64,000 nucleotides of DNA from Polyangiaceae bacterium. GTDB taxonomy: Bacteria; Myxococcota_A; Polyangia; Polyangiales; Polyangiaceae. Location: NCBI GenBank assembly GCA_019637295.1, contig JAHBVX010000006.1:124001-188000 (forward strand), written 5' to 3'. Position 1 is the stretch's first letter. Each line of letters opens with the position of its first letter. Shown here piece by piece: positions 26,577 to 35,042 of this stretch. Both the position numbers and the translations under genes were made by a program. The notes beneath the pieces were generated by a model. The model saw only the letters and a list, made by a program, of their open reading frames with translations, had not been told where the DNA came from and did not search any database.

Positions 26577-27409
26577 TTGCATTGATTGGTTCGCCCCGAG
26601 AAGGTCACGCTCACCGCCGCGGGGACGTTGCAGTCCGTGCACAGTGGCGGGGGCGGCGGGAGCTGCTGCCCCACCATGCCATCCATCGCGGAACGCACGC
26701 GCTGGTCGAACACGGCGTTGCCGCTGGCCTTACCCATGCTGTAGCCGGTCACGGTTCTGTCCGGTGAGACGTTCGCGGTGACCCCGGCAGTCAGATTTTT
26801 CAGTTCTTCGCAGGGTACCTCCGCCACCGGCGGGCGAAATCTCGCGTTGAACCAGCTCAGGATCCGCACATGGTAGGTCTTCTTCCAGTTCGCCTGCAGC
26901 GGGTCCGTCGTCGTCCCTTCCTTGACGCCGCTCGGATCACCCTCGCCTACGACCTCCGACTCGGCGGGCGCACCGGACGAGTCGGGCACGGCCGCCGCAT
27001 CCGCGACCACCGCCTGCGCGTCGGTGACCTGCGCGTCCGGCGGCGGGGCTTGGGCGTCCCCGGTCGCGACCGCGCTGGTGGGGATGGCGGCGGGATCGTC
27101 CTTCGCCTTGGGCGTGGGCGCGCTCAGCTCGGCGGACTCGGGCACCAGCACCGGCGCCTGCTTCGTCCACATGTCGGGCAGCTTGGCGCGCACCTTCTTC
27201 TTGCCGCCGAGCTTCATCAGAGGCGCGTCGTCGAGCACGGGCTGGACGGCGATGGGTACCTCTCGCTCGGCCTTCTCCTGGACGGCGTCGATCTTCGTCC
27301 GACCAGCGCCGGCCACCACCAGCAAGGTCAAGAACCCCGCCTGGATCAGCGCCGCGCCCGTCAGCGCAGAGCCGATCTCGAACGGCGAGTAGGTGGCGAT
27401 AGCGGACAT
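26573..27409 (-). CDS. tolA: TolA-like energy-transducing protein
   Basis: 278 aa. N-terminal TM anchor (ALTGAALIQAGFLTLLVVAGAG), a long Pro/Ala/Asp-rich linker, and a C-terminal TonB/TolA-like domain (NWKKTYHVRILSWFNARFRPP ... VTANVSPDRTVTGYSMGKASGNAVFDQRVRSAMDG). It transmits motor force from TolQR to TolB-Pal across the periplasm. The call rests on position between tolR and tolB and on the domain plan, because TolA linkers are poorly conserved. Four cysteines near the end (CTDC and QCK) are unusual and could form a disulfide pair. Confidence 0.82.
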   Translation of the reverse strand: MSAIATYSPFEIGSALTGAALIQAGFLTLLVVAGAGRTKIDAVQEKAEREVPIAVQPVLDDAPLMKLGGKKKVRAKLPDMWTKQAPVLVPESAELSAPTPKAKDDPAAIPTSAVATGDAQAPPPDAQVTDAQAVVADAAAVPDSSGAPAESEVVGEGDPSGVKEGTTTDPLQANWKKTYHVRILSWFNARFRPPVAEVPCEELKNLTAGVTANVSPDRTVTGYSMGKASGNAVFDQRVRSAMDGMVGQQLPPPPPLCTDCNVPAAVSVTFSGRTNQCK

Positions 27410-27421
27410 GAGCGAAAGAGG

Positions 27422-27895
27422 TCAGGGTTTCTTGACGGGCTTGGTGCCCTTGGCGGGCGGCGGAGGCGGCTCCTCCACCTCTTCGAGCTCCGGCTGCACG
27501 AGCAGGTTGAGGCTCTCCACGCCGCTGTTGCGCGCGGCGGCGACGACGGACGCGACGATTCCGTAGCGCGCCTCCTTGTCGGCCCGAATGTAGAGCTCTC
27601 GTTCGGTCTGCACGCGCTGGCTCTCCTTCAGCGCCTGGTCGATGCGACCGGTCACGTCCTTCTCGCCGAAGAGGATGCGCCCGTCCCCGGTCACGGTAAC
27701 CAGCAGACGCGCGTCCTTCACCGGCGTCTGCGCGGCCTTGACCTCCGGCAGATCGATGCGGAGCCCAGTCGTGAGCAACGGCGCGGTGACCATGAACACC
27801 ACGAGCAGCACCAGCATCACGTCGACGAGGGGGGTGACGTTGATGTCCGTGAAGCCAGCGCGTCGCCCGCGCGCGGAGGTCAGCTTTGCGCCCAC
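27422..27895 (-). CDS. tolR: TolR/ExbD biopolymer transport protein
   Basis: 157 aa. One N-terminal TM helix (TPLVDVMLVLLVVFMVTAPLL) holding the essential proton-channel Asp (D25), then a periplasmic ExbD domain with DKEARYGIVASVVAAARNSGV. With TolQ it forms the proton-motive-force motor. A Pro/Lys-rich tail (PPPPPAKGTKPVKKP) follows. One base separates its start from the tolQ stop, so it is coupled to tolQ. Confidence 0.92.
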   Translation of the reverse strand: MGAKLTSARGRRAGFTDINVTPLVDVMLVLLVVFMVTAPLLTTGLRIDLPEVKAAQTPVKDARLLVTVTGDGRILFGEKDVTGRIDQALKESQRVQTERELYIRADKEARYGIVASVVAAARNSGVESLNLLVQPELEEVEEPPPPPAKGTKPVKKP

Positions 27896-27896
27896 G

Positions 27897-28628
27897 CTAC
27901 CTCGCGAAACCTGGCTGGGGGTGTGGAGGTGGCCGACCGGACTCCTTCACCAGAGGCACGGCCGACGTGGGGCCACCCGGGTCCGCCGCGAGGGTCTCGA
28001 CCCACGACTCCGCCGAGGCTCCGAGCTCCTCGAGCAGGTCCCCGATGCGGCGATCCACGTAGTTGAAGCCGATGGTCGCGGGGATGGCCGCCACGAGCCC
28101 GAAGGCCGTCGCGATCAGCGCCTCGCCGATGGCAGGCGCGACGACCGGCAGCGAGGCGCTCTTCTCCACGCCAATGCGGAGGAACGCATCCATGATCCCC
28201 CACACGGTTCCGAACAGTCCGATGAACGGTGACGCCGACGCGATGCTCGACAGGGTGGGCATCAACGTGCTCGCGCGCTGCTGCTCGCTGGCCATGGCGC
28301 GCTTGGCAACCGCGAGCAGCATGTCGGAGGAGAGGTTGGCCTGATGGTGTCGCTTGGCGAGCTCGAGCACGACGCGCCCGCCCGGTGAAGCTCGATGCTT
28401 GAGCGCGATCGAAATCAACTCGGACGCCGAGGTCACGCTCTCGGCCTCCTTCTCGAACGCGTGGTGAGCCGCGCGAAGGCGGCGCAGCTGCAGCGACTTG
28501 AGCACCCAGATGATCCACACGGCGGTCGACGCGATGATCAAGATGATCAACACGACCGCCACGACCCCGGTGGCCCCGAGCATCAGGTGCACGGGGTCGA
28601 GCATTTCCGCCTTGGGCCGATCCGTCAT
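27897..28628 (-). CDS. tolQ: TolQ/ExbB proton-channel motor protein
   Basis: 243 aa. Three TM segments in the TolQ/ExbB/MotA arrangement: HLMLGATGVVAVVLIILIIASTAVWII, then a cytoplasmic loop, and FIGLFGTVWGIMDAF and IGEALIATAFGLVAAIPATIGFNY. The GLFGTVWGI and IGEALIATAFGL signatures are classic. It forms the channel of the Tol motor, which drives outer-membrane invagination at division and maintains envelope integrity. Upstream is pal (start of that gene 73 bases away). Confidence 0.94.
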   Translation of the reverse strand: MTDRPKAEMLDPVHLMLGATGVVAVVLIILIIASTAVWIIWVLKSLQLRRLRAAHHAFEKEAESVTSASELISIALKHRASPGGRVVLELAKRHHQANLSSDMLLAVAKRAMASEQQRASTLMPTLSSIASASPFIGLFGTVWGIMDAFLRIGVEKSASLPVVAPAIGEALIATAFGLVAAIPATIGFNYVDRRIGDLLEELGASAESWVETLAADPGGPTSAVPLVKESGRPPPHPQPGFAR

Positions 28629-28700
28629 TCGGGTCTCTTAACGCGGCCGGTCCGGGGCGACCAAGCCCCAAAAGGGGTCCAGGGCGCGCGCCAGCTCGGC

Positions 28701-29243
28701 TCAGTCGCCGAGGACGATGTCTACCCGGCGGTCGCGAGCCCAGCTGGCTTCATCCGTGCCGGTGGCATCCATCTCGCCGCGGGAGGTCGTCTCGGCGCGA
28801 GCGTCGTCGAGGCCCTTCTTGACGATGAAACCCTTGACGTTGTCCGCGCGGCGGCCGCCGAGCACCAGGTTGTAGTCTTCGTCGCCGCGAGGGTCGGCGT
28901 GGCCGACCAGGCGCATCTGCCGCCCGGCCAGGGGACCGCTCGTGAAGCAGGTCGCCAGCTGGCCCAGGACCTTGTGATCTTGAGCGCGGATGTTGGCGGA
29001 GTCGAACGCGAAAAAGGCATCTGCGTCAGAAATCCCGCAGGCCTTCTTAATCTCCTCGGAGATGTTGATCTGACTCTGGCTCGGGTCGTCCCCTGGCTTC
29101 TTGTTGTCGGTCTGGCCGACCAAGGCGGACGCGTTGGGGTCGTCCGTTCCGCCCGTGGGGCCCGTGGGCGGAGGCTTGGGATCCGATCCGCAGGCCAGCG
29201 CGAGCGAGGAAATCAGCAGCGGCAAGTACGTAGCTCGTTTCAT
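28701..29243 (-). CDS. pal: Peptidoglycan-associated lipoprotein Pal (OmpA-like)
   Basis: 180 aa. Lipobox in MKRATYLPLLISSLALACGS, then a disordered linker and an OmpA C-terminal domain with the peptidoglycan-binding region GHADPRGDEDYNLVLGGRRADNVKGFI. It tethers the outer membrane to the cell wall and binds TolB. Here pal precedes tolQ, whereas in enterobacteria it follows tolB. The separation from tolQ is about 70 bases with only a weak 5-bp hairpin. Confidence 0.9.
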   Translation of the reverse strand: MKRATYLPLLISSLALACGSDPKPPPTGPTGGTDDPNASALVGQTDNKKPGDDPSQSQINISEEIKKACGISDADAFFAFDSANIRAQDHKVLGQLATCFTSGPLAGRQMRLVGHADPRGDEDYNLVLGGRRADNVKGFIVKKGLDDARAETTSRGEMDATGTDEASWARDRRVDIVLGD

Positions 29244-29366
29244 GAGGCTTCTCCTGGTGGCGTCTCGGGAGAGCGAGCAACGGTGACAGTCGCTCAGCTA
29301 TCCCCTGGGAAGTCGACCAATCCGAGCGAGAACACCCGCACGGCGCGGTCTGTTCCTACCTAACGA

Positions 29367-29382
29367 CGTCGGGTTCCCGACG
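29367..29382. terminator. Small hairpin downstream of the 29400-30780 gene cluster
   Basis: CGTCGG (29367-29372) and CCGACG (29377-29382) flank a GTTC loop, 17 bases past the minus-strand stop at 29400. No T-run follows. Weak candidate terminator before pal. Confidence 0.3.
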
Positions 29383-29399
29383 CAACTCGAGCGCGTGGC

Positions 29400-29735
29400 T
29401 CAGCCGCCGCGAGCGCCGAGATAGGCCAATACCGCCAGGATCCCCGAGACAAAGAGCAGAATCCAGAGCAGCCCCCGGCCCGACGTCCGCTGCGGCTCGC
29501 TCGAGCGGAGGGTCTCCAGCTGCGCGAGCGCCAGCGCGAGCACCGCCGACAGTCGCTTGTCCGCGGTCGGACCGCGCTCGCGGTCCCCCGCCATGCCTCG
29601 ATAGCGGGCCGCCGCCTCGGCCAGCGCGCCCGTGGCGCGGCAGTGCTCGAGAAAGAGCGCGTGAGCCTTGTCGTTGTCCCAGTCGTCCACGACCTTCTTC
29701 CAGAGCTGCTCCAGAGTCGGATCGGTGCGCGCCAT
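29400..29735 (-). CDS. Small tail-anchored membrane protein, function unknown
   Basis: 111 aa from the ATG at 29735 (MARTDPTLEQLWKKV). The soluble helical N-terminal part (~85 residues) is followed by a single C-terminal TM helix (LLWILLFVSGILAVLAYLGA) and RGG, a tail-anchor layout. It is the last of three tightly spaced minus-strand genes (spacing 13 and 6 bases) with a CxxC-rich protein and a charged helical protein, so the three are probably one operon. Confidence 0.65.
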   Translation of the reverse strand: MARTDPTLEQLWKKVVDDWDNDKAHALFLEHCRATGALAEAAARYRGMAGDRERGPTADKRLSAVLALALAQLETLRSSEPQRTSGRGLLWILLFVSGILAVLAYLGARGG

Positions 29736-29748
29736 GGGCCGGTGACGG

Positions 29749-30174
29749 TCAGAGTCCGAGCTCGCCAGCCAGCCGCCGGGTAGTCGCGAAGTACTCCTGA
29801 CGCGACAACGGCTGGTTGAGCACGTGAAAGTCCTTGTTGGAGAGCCCGACACAGCCGAAGCAGTACGTGCACCCAATGCAGCCAATCGAGCGCACCAGGT
29901 AGGAGCTGGACATGCAGTCCTCGCACTCGGCGCAGTGGTGACAAGCCGTCAGATTCTTGCCGTCCGTGCAGTGTGAACAGTCTGCCGAGTTCATCAGCCG
30001 TACGCAGTAGTGGCAGCGCAGGAGCCGCTCGGACTCGCGACAGAAGGTGCACGACGAACAGCTACTGCAGTCGCTGCAGTGCACCGAGCCGACGTTGTCC
30101 GTCTGACTCCGCTGGCGAGCGACGAGCTCGCGAAACTGCGCCTCGAACTCCCGAACGCTGAGCTCGCCGTTCAT
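29749..30174 (-). CDS. CxxC-rich small protein, possible zinc-cluster or redox protein
   Basis: 141 aa, without signal peptide. Residues ~33-105 contain a dense series of CxxC-type pairs (CSDCSSCSSCTFC, CHYC, CSHC, CHHC, CEDC, CIGCTYCFGC), about 20 cysteines plus several histidines. That suggests several bound zinc ions or iron-sulfur/disulfide chemistry in the cytoplasm. N-terminal ~28 residues are helical and charged; C-terminal ~30 residues are ordinary. I do not recognise a named family with confidence. It is the middle gene of the three-gene cluster. Confidence 0.72.
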   Translation of the reverse strand: MNGELSVREFEAQFRELVARQRSQTDNVGSVHCSDCSSCSSCTFCRESERLLRCHYCVRLMNSADCSHCTDGKNLTACHHCAECEDCMSSSYLVRSIGCIGCTYCFGCVGLSNKDFHVLNQPLSRQEYFATTRRLAGELGL

Positions 30175-30180
30175 CAGGCC

Positions 30181-30780
30181 TCAGCGCAGCGAACGCCTGA
30201 GCTCTGCCGCCGCGTCGCGGGTGGGAGCCTCGTCGCCGTGCTCCTCCAGACGCCGAAGCCGCTGCAATAGCACCGGCAGCTTGTGGGCGTCCTGCTCGTC
30301 GAGCAGTCGCGCGAGCACCGTGATGGCCTCTCGGGCGCGCTCCTCGTCGAAGTGCTCGAGCAGCTGCAGCTGCACCGGTTGCTCCTCGGGAAAGAGAAAG
30401 CCCGCCTGCAGGTAGTCGTTGGCAGCGCGGCTGATCGAACCGCGCGTCTCGCTGAGCATGAGGCGCTCGAGGAGGCGCAGGCGACTTCGCTCACTGTCGT
30501 CGACCTCCGTGCGACCTGCAGTGACGATGCGCGCGACCCGTCGCGGCGGGCTCGGCGACTCGGCGGGGGCAGGGGCAGGCGCAACGGCGTCGCTCACCAA
30601 GGCCGCCTTGCCGTTCGACGGCGCCACCGAGGCGGCCAGCGCTCTACGGCCCGGGCGCGTCAGCAGGGGAGAATTCGGGCGGCGCGCCGCGATCATGACC
30701 GGCTCGGCGGCTGTCGGCTCGGCGCGGGACCGGCGGCGGCGTCTGCGCCCACCGCCGGACCTCTGGCGTTGTCCATCCAT
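30181..30780 (-). CDS. Basic/disordered N-terminus with helical repeat domain, function unknown
   Basis: 199 aa. The first ~90 residues are arginine- and proline-rich and probably disordered (a run of six arginines at ~12-17). The C-terminal ~105 residues are helical with a HEAT/ARM-like feel (AREAITVLARLLDEQDAHKLPVLLQRLRRLEEH). An Arg-rich N-terminus could bind nucleic acid. First gene of the three-gene cluster, ending 6 bases before the CxxC-rich gene. Confidence 0.6.
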   Translation of the reverse strand: MDGQRQRSGGGRRRRRRSRAEPTAAEPVMIAARRPNSPLLTRPGRRALAASVAPSNGKAALVSDAVAPAPAPAESPSPPRRVARIVTAGRTEVDDSERSRLRLLERLMLSETRGSISRAANDYLQAGFLFPEEQPVQLQLLEHFDEERAREAITVLARLLDEQDAHKLPVLLQRLRRLEEHGDEAPTRDAAAELRRSLR

Positions 30781-31069
30781 CGTGATTTCCTCTGTCGCGG
30801 AGCTCGCGGCCGGGCTTCCGGAGTCGGCTCATGGGCCGTCTATCCCCACTTCGGTGACGTCGCTCGCGGCACCCTCGGACCCCACGAGCTGTCTGTGGAT
30901 GGCGCATAGCACAGGAATTTGGGCCTCGCCGTAGAAAAATCGACCCGGACATTCCTTTCGGGTCGGCGCGGCGCGGTGACGGGTGGACGTTGGCTCATGG
31001 ATGCTATGGTCCCGCGGCGCGCCTCGGGGCGTGCGTGGCGAGAACCCGACGATCCGCGAGGGCAGCGCG
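30781..31069. promoter_or_regulatory. Divergent intergenic region upstream of ilvE
   Basis: 289 bases between a minus-strand start and the ilvE start. It holds one clear inverted repeat, CGACCCG (30941-30947) and CGGGTCG (30959-30965) around an 11-base loop, next to the AT-rich stretch GTAGAAAAATC. No T-box, leader peptide or known riboswitch was recognised. It must contain promoters for both directions. Confidence 0.45.
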
Positions 31070-31993
31070 ATGACCGAACACGGGGACAAGATTTGGAAGA
31101 ACGGCGAGATCGTCGACTGGAAGGTCGCCGGCTCGACCTCCTTGTTGACGCACACACTCCACTACGGCGTTGGCGCCTTCGAGGGGATCCGCGCCTACCG
31201 GCGCGGCGACGGCAACACCTCGATCTTCCGGCTGCAGGATCACATCGTGCGGCTCGCAGAGTCCTGCCACCTGGTGATGATGAAGCCCCGCGTGACGGTC
31301 GAGCAGATCGTCGACGGCTGCCTGCAAGTCCTGCGCGAAAACTCGATGTCCGAGGGTTACCTGAGGCCGCTGGTCACCATCGGTGCCGGCGCCATGGGCG
31401 TGTACGCGCCCAACAACCCGATCGAGACCTACATCATCGCGTGGAAGTGGGGCGCCTACCTGGGGGCCGAGGCGCTCGACCGGGGTATCCGCTGCAAGGT
31501 GTCCTCCTTCTCGCGTCACCACATCAATGTCGCGTTCGCGAAGGGCAAGCTGGTCGGTCAGTACATCAACAGCGTGATGGCCAAGCAGGAAGCCAAGCTC
31601 GACGGCTTCGACGAGGCCATCTTGACGGACGTGAACGGCTACGTCAGCGAAGGCTCCGGCGAGAACGTGTTCATCGTCAAGAAGGGTGTCCTGACCACAC
31701 CCCCGCTGTCCGCCAGCATCCTCGCCGGGATCACCCGCGAGACGATCATCACGCTGGCGCGTGAGGAGGGGCTCACGGTGAAGGAGGAGTACATCACCCG
31801 AGACGAGCTGTATCTCGCGGACGAGGTGTTCCTCACCGGCACCGCGGCGGAGGTGACGCCGGTCGTCGAGGTCGACCATCGGGTGATCGGAACCGGCCAG
31901 CGCGGCGAGGTGACGCGGCGTCTCCAAGCTCGCTACTTCGACATCGTCAAGGGTAAGGACGACTCGCACCCCGAGTGGCTCACGCGCGTCTGA
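31070..31993 (+). CDS. ilvE: Branched-chain amino acid aminotransferase
   Basis: 307 aa from the ATG at 31070 (MTEHGDKIWKNGE); open frame upstream has no match. PLP fold-type IV aminotransferase that makes or degrades valine, leucine and isoleucine. Features: HYGVGAFEGIRAY near residues 31-43, the PLP lysine (K160 by alignment to GKLVGQY), and EGSGENVFIVKKGVLTTPP. It is full length. The following lipoprotein gene starts inside its last 19 bases, so translation may be coupled. Confidence 0.95.
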   Translation: MTEHGDKIWKNGEIVDWKVAGSTSLLTHTLHYGVGAFEGIRAYRRGDGNTSIFRLQDHIVRLAESCHLVMMKPRVTVEQIVDGCLQVLRENSMSEGYLRPLVTIGAGAMGVYAPNNPIETYIIAWKWGAYLGAEALDRGIRCKVSSFSRHHINVAFAKGKLVGQYINSVMAKQEAKLDGFDEAILTDVNGYVSEGSGENVFIVKKGVLTTPPLSASILAGITRETIITLAREEGLTVKEEYITRDELYLADEVFLTGTAAEVTPVVEVDHRVIGTGQRGEVTRRLQARYFDIVKGKDDSHPEWLTRV

Positions 31994-32604
31994 CCTGGGC
32001 CCTCGCCGCGCTGTGGAGTGCGCTCGCGTGTGGAGCTCCACCGGCGACCCCACCGGCGACGCCGCCACCGCCGCCCGCAGCCGCGCAGCCGCTGTTGCCG
32101 GCTGGATCGGCGGAGCGGGTGGCGTCCGCGCGCACGGGTCTGTCGGTGACGCTCCCGAGCGCTGGCTCGTGGCGCATCGACGACGGCGCGCGCTGGCTGG
32201 TCGCTTCCCACGCCGAGTCGCGCTCGGAGCTGTCGCTTCGAGTCTGGCGCGCGCACCGCCGCGTCCGCATCGAGGAGTGCCGCGCGCAGGTCGCGCTCTG
32301 GCGCCCGGAGTTCCCAACCTGGAGTGAGACGGAGGTCTTGGACCAGCGGGACCTGCAGGCACCGAAGGACTTCGCCGGCACGGTCACCGTGCTCGTCCGA
32401 CCCGTCGTGGGCTCGAGCGAGCTCGAGGGCTGGGTGGTCGCGTTCGGAGCGTCCATCGACAAGTGCTTCGCTGGCTTGTTCCGCACGCGGGCGAGCGGCT
32501 CCGGGGCTGAGGCTGCGCTCGGGGATCGCCTCGCCCAGGCCGTCGATCAGCTGCTGCCCAGCGCTGCCGAGCTGGGCGTGGACGCGCGCGTTCCCAGCCG
32601 TTGA
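31975..32604 (+). CDS. Proline-rich lipoprotein, function unknown
   Basis: 209 aa from a GTG at 31975, overlapping the ilvE end by 19 bases. The signal segment (MAHARLTWALAALWSALAC) ends in a lipobox. A Pro/Ala-rich linker (~residues 20-40) leads to a domain with a Trp-rich beta pattern (LPSAGSWRIDDGARWLVASHAESRSELSLRVWRAHRR). No catalytic motif or family recognised. Overlap with ilvE may reflect annotation of a late start, but later start codons would lose the signal peptide. Confidence 0.62.
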   Translation: MAHARLTWALAALWSALACGAPPATPPATPPPPPAAAQPLLPAGSAERVASARTGLSVTLPSAGSWRIDDGARWLVASHAESRSELSLRVWRAHRRVRIEECRAQVALWRPEFPTWSETEVLDQRDLQAPKDFAGTVTVLVRPVVGSSELEGWVVAFGASIDKCFAGLFRTRASGSGAEAALGDRLAQAVDQLLPSAAELGVDARVPSR

Positions 32605-32650
32605 GGCCACCAGCGTGGCGGCTGGGGGCCGGCTCGGCTATCCTCGTGGG

Positions 32651-33730
32651 ATGCGGTGGAGCGATCTCGGGGCGTGCGTCTTTCTGCTGGTGGGCTGCGG
32701 CGGGGACGACTTCTCGTCGGCCGGCACGGGCGGCTCGTCGACCGGCGGCAGCGGCGCGTCCGACGCGTCCGCGGGCAGCGGCGGCACCCCGGGTGGCTCG
32801 GGTGGCGCCTTCGGTGGCAACGGGGGTTCCCCCGGCGGCGCCGGCGGCGCGACCGCCGGCGCTGGCGGTGCTACCGGCGGCAGCGGTGGTGCTACCGGCG
32901 GCAGCGGCGGCGGCTCCGGCGGCAGCGGCGGCGGCTCCGGCGGCAGCGGTGGTGCTACCGGCGGCAGCGGCGGCGGCTCCGGCGGCTCCGGAGGCAGCGG
33001 CGGCGGCTCCGGTGGAGCCGTGTCGACCGGCGGAACCGGCGGGGTGAGCACCGCCTGGGCGGACTGTGGGCTACCCATTGCCACGCTGCCGACGCTGTAC
33101 ACGAAGCTCGGCTCGAGCGCCGAGGTCACCTCCCCCTCGAACGGAAACGGCACCGACTCGGCCCACCACCCGAGCCCGACCTTCCAGGAAGGCAAGTGTG
33201 GCCACGCCATGCTGTTCACTCCGGCGAGCGCCTTCGTTCGCTACAAGCTCCCGTCGAACCTCATCATCGCGCAGGGCTCCCTCGACTTCTGGATCAGGCC
33301 AAACTTCAACCCAGGGGACAACCTGGAGCGCAACCTGTTCGCCACCGCCAGCAGCGCCGAAGGCAACCTCCGCCTCGTGAAGACGTCCGGCAACCTCGGC
33401 AACGCGCTCGAGGTCACCCTGATCGAGCAGAACGGCACGCCTCACGCCACTCGAGTCTCGCCTCCACACTTGCAGCAGGACACCTGGACGCGCGTGACCA
33501 TCGCGTGGAAGTTCGACACGCCCGGACCCAACGTGAGCGTCTGGCTGAACACCGCGGCGGTGCCGCCAGGGGGCTATTCGCTGCGACCCGCCGGGGCGAA
33601 GGACCCGGGGACCGCAAACCTGGTCAACGGCGTGTTCTTCATCGGAGCGGCGAGCCAAGCTGATCAGAGCTCCGCCAACGCATGGCTGGACGACTTCAAG
33701 ATCTATGGCTTCGTCCTGAACCCCCAGTAG
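32651..33730 (+). CDS. Lipoprotein with Gly/Ser repeat linker and LamG-like domain
   Basis: 359 aa from the ATG at 32651. Lipobox in MRWSDLGACVFLLVGC, then a ~90-residue low-complexity Gly/Ser/Ala/Thr linker (units of GGSGG and GGATGGSGG, residues ~28-125). The C-terminal ~220 residues resemble a LamG/concanavalin-type jelly-roll (SLDFWIRPNFNPGD, WTRVTIAWKF, WLDDFKIYGF). Such domains bind carbohydrates or mediate adhesion. The DNA of the linker is a near-perfect GGCAGCGGC-type repeat and may vary in length between strains. Confidence 0.8.
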   Translation: MRWSDLGACVFLLVGCGGDDFSSAGTGGSSTGGSGASDASAGSGGTPGGSGGAFGGNGGSPGGAGGATAGAGGATGGSGGATGGSGGGSGGSGGGSGGSGGATGGSGGGSGGSGGSGGGSGGAVSTGGTGGVSTAWADCGLPIATLPTLYTKLGSSAEVTSPSNGNGTDSAHHPSPTFQEGKCGHAMLFTPASAFVRYKLPSNLIIAQGSLDFWIRPNFNPGDNLERNLFATASSAEGNLRLVKTSGNLGNALEVTLIEQNGTPHATRVSPPHLQQDTWTRVTIAWKFDTPGPNVSVWLNTAAVPPGGYSLRPAGAKDPGTANLVNGVFFIGAASQADQSSANAWLDDFKIYGFVLNPQ

Positions 33731-33738
33731 CGCGCCCC

Positions 33739-34998
33739 TTAGCGCCCGAAACCAGCGACTCGCCGCTCGAGCGCGGCGCGCGCCTGCTTCTTTGCCGCCC
33801 CGACGGCCACCACCACCAGGTTCTCGGGCCGAAACACGGTCTCCGCGGCCCGGCGCGCGTCCTCCCGCTCGACCGCGAGGAGCGACTCGAGGCGCTCCTC
33901 GGGCGTGCGCAGCACACCCGTCAGGTAGCCGAGGCCGAAGAAGGACGCCGTCTCGGCGGGGTCGTCGCGCATCTCCGTGAGCTGCCAGCGCGCGCGTGCC
34001 TTGGCCTTGTCGAGCTCGGCGCTCGTGGGCCCATGCTCGGCGAGAGTCGCGAGCAGCGACAGTATTTCGCTCAACACCTCGGGCGCCCGCGCGTGCTCGC
34101 TGCTGGCCGCGACGTCGAACAGTCCGCTGTCGGCGTACGCCTCGTAGGCCGCCGAGACGTCGTAGCACAGGCCGAGCTCGTCGCAGATGCGATGGTAGAG
34201 CCGCGTGGACATGCCATCGTCGATGACACGCAGGAGCATGTCGGTGGCAGCTTCGAGCGCGTCGTGCTCCGACGGCGCGCGGAAGGTCACGCGCAGCTCG
34301 GTCTGACTCGCGCTGTGTCGGGTGAAACGGAACAGCGGGCCCGTCGCCGGCGGCGGAGGTGGGCTGGTCGGTATTTCACCAGGCACGAGCCGTCCGAGCA
34401 CGCGCGCCACATCCGCGGCTACGGCGCTCGGGTCGACGGGCCCCGCGACCGTCACCACCATGTTGCGTGCCGTGTAGTGCCGGCGATGATGGTCGCGCAG
34501 TTGCTCGACCGTCATGCGCTCGAGATGGGCCAGGGTCCCGGTGATGGGGAAGCCGAGGGGATGGCCCGGGAACGACAGCTCACGCGCCAGGTTGTCCGGA
34601 TCGACGTCGGTCCCGTCCTCTTCGAGCCCCTCCAAGATCTCCTCGCGCACGATGCCCTTCTCGACCTCGATGCCGGTGAAGATCGGCTCGCACACGACCT
34701 CCGCGAAGCGCTCCAGGGTCGCCGGGTAAGACTCCCCCGGCACGGAGATACCGAGCGTGCCGTGGTCCACGTAGGTGGCTGCGCCCAGGGTGCCGCCCAG
34801 GGTCTCGAAGGCGAGCGCCTGCTCGTGCGCCGACGGCAGCGACGGCGTGCCACGATACAGCATGTGCTCGAGGAAGTGGCTCACTCCGTTGTCGAGCTCG
34901 CGCTCGAAGCGCGGCCCGATTCGCACGTGCGCTTCGATCACCACGCGATGGACGGAGGGCAGAGGCACCACCACGACGGTGAGACCATTGGGCTGCAC
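33739..34998 (-). CDS. M16-family zinc metallopeptidase
   Basis: 419 aa from a GTG at 34998. The inverted zinc motif HFLEH is at residues 41-45 (H41, E44, H45), followed by a third ligand in REEILEG (E119 or E120). The second, inactive-type M16 half runs from about residue 215 (RHSASQTELRVTF). It resembles processing peptidase-like secreted or periplasmic peptidases but shows no signal peptide, so cytoplasmic action is possible. It is convergent with the LamG lipoprotein (9 bases apart) and follows the PpiD-like gene. Confidence 0.88.
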   Translation of the reverse strand: MQPNGLTVVVVPLPSVHRVVIEAHVRIGPRFERELDNGVSHFLEHMLYRGTPSLPSAHEQALAFETLGGTLGAATYVDHGTLGISVPGESYPATLERFAEVVCEPIFTGIEVEKGIVREEILEGLEEDGTDVDPDNLARELSFPGHPLGFPITGTLAHLERMTVEQLRDHHRRHYTARNMVVTVAGPVDPSAVAADVARVLGRLVPGEIPTSPPPPPATGPLFRFTRHSASQTELRVTFRAPSEHDALEAATDMLLRVIDDGMSTRLYHRICDELGLCYDVSAAYEAYADSGLFDVAASSEHARAPEVLSEILSLLATLAEHGPTSAELDKAKARARWQLTEMRDDPAETASFFGLGYLTGVLRTPEERLESLLAVEREDARRAAETVFRPENLVVVAVGAAKKQARAALERRVAGFGR

Positions 34999-35042
34999 TT
35001 CGTGCGCGTACAGCAGCGGCGCTAGCGGAGGCCGAGCGGACG

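Noticed and set aside
30829-31157. Minus-strand open frames upstream of ilvE
   Set aside because: Proline/arginine-rich shadow frames with no recognisable domain or start signal.
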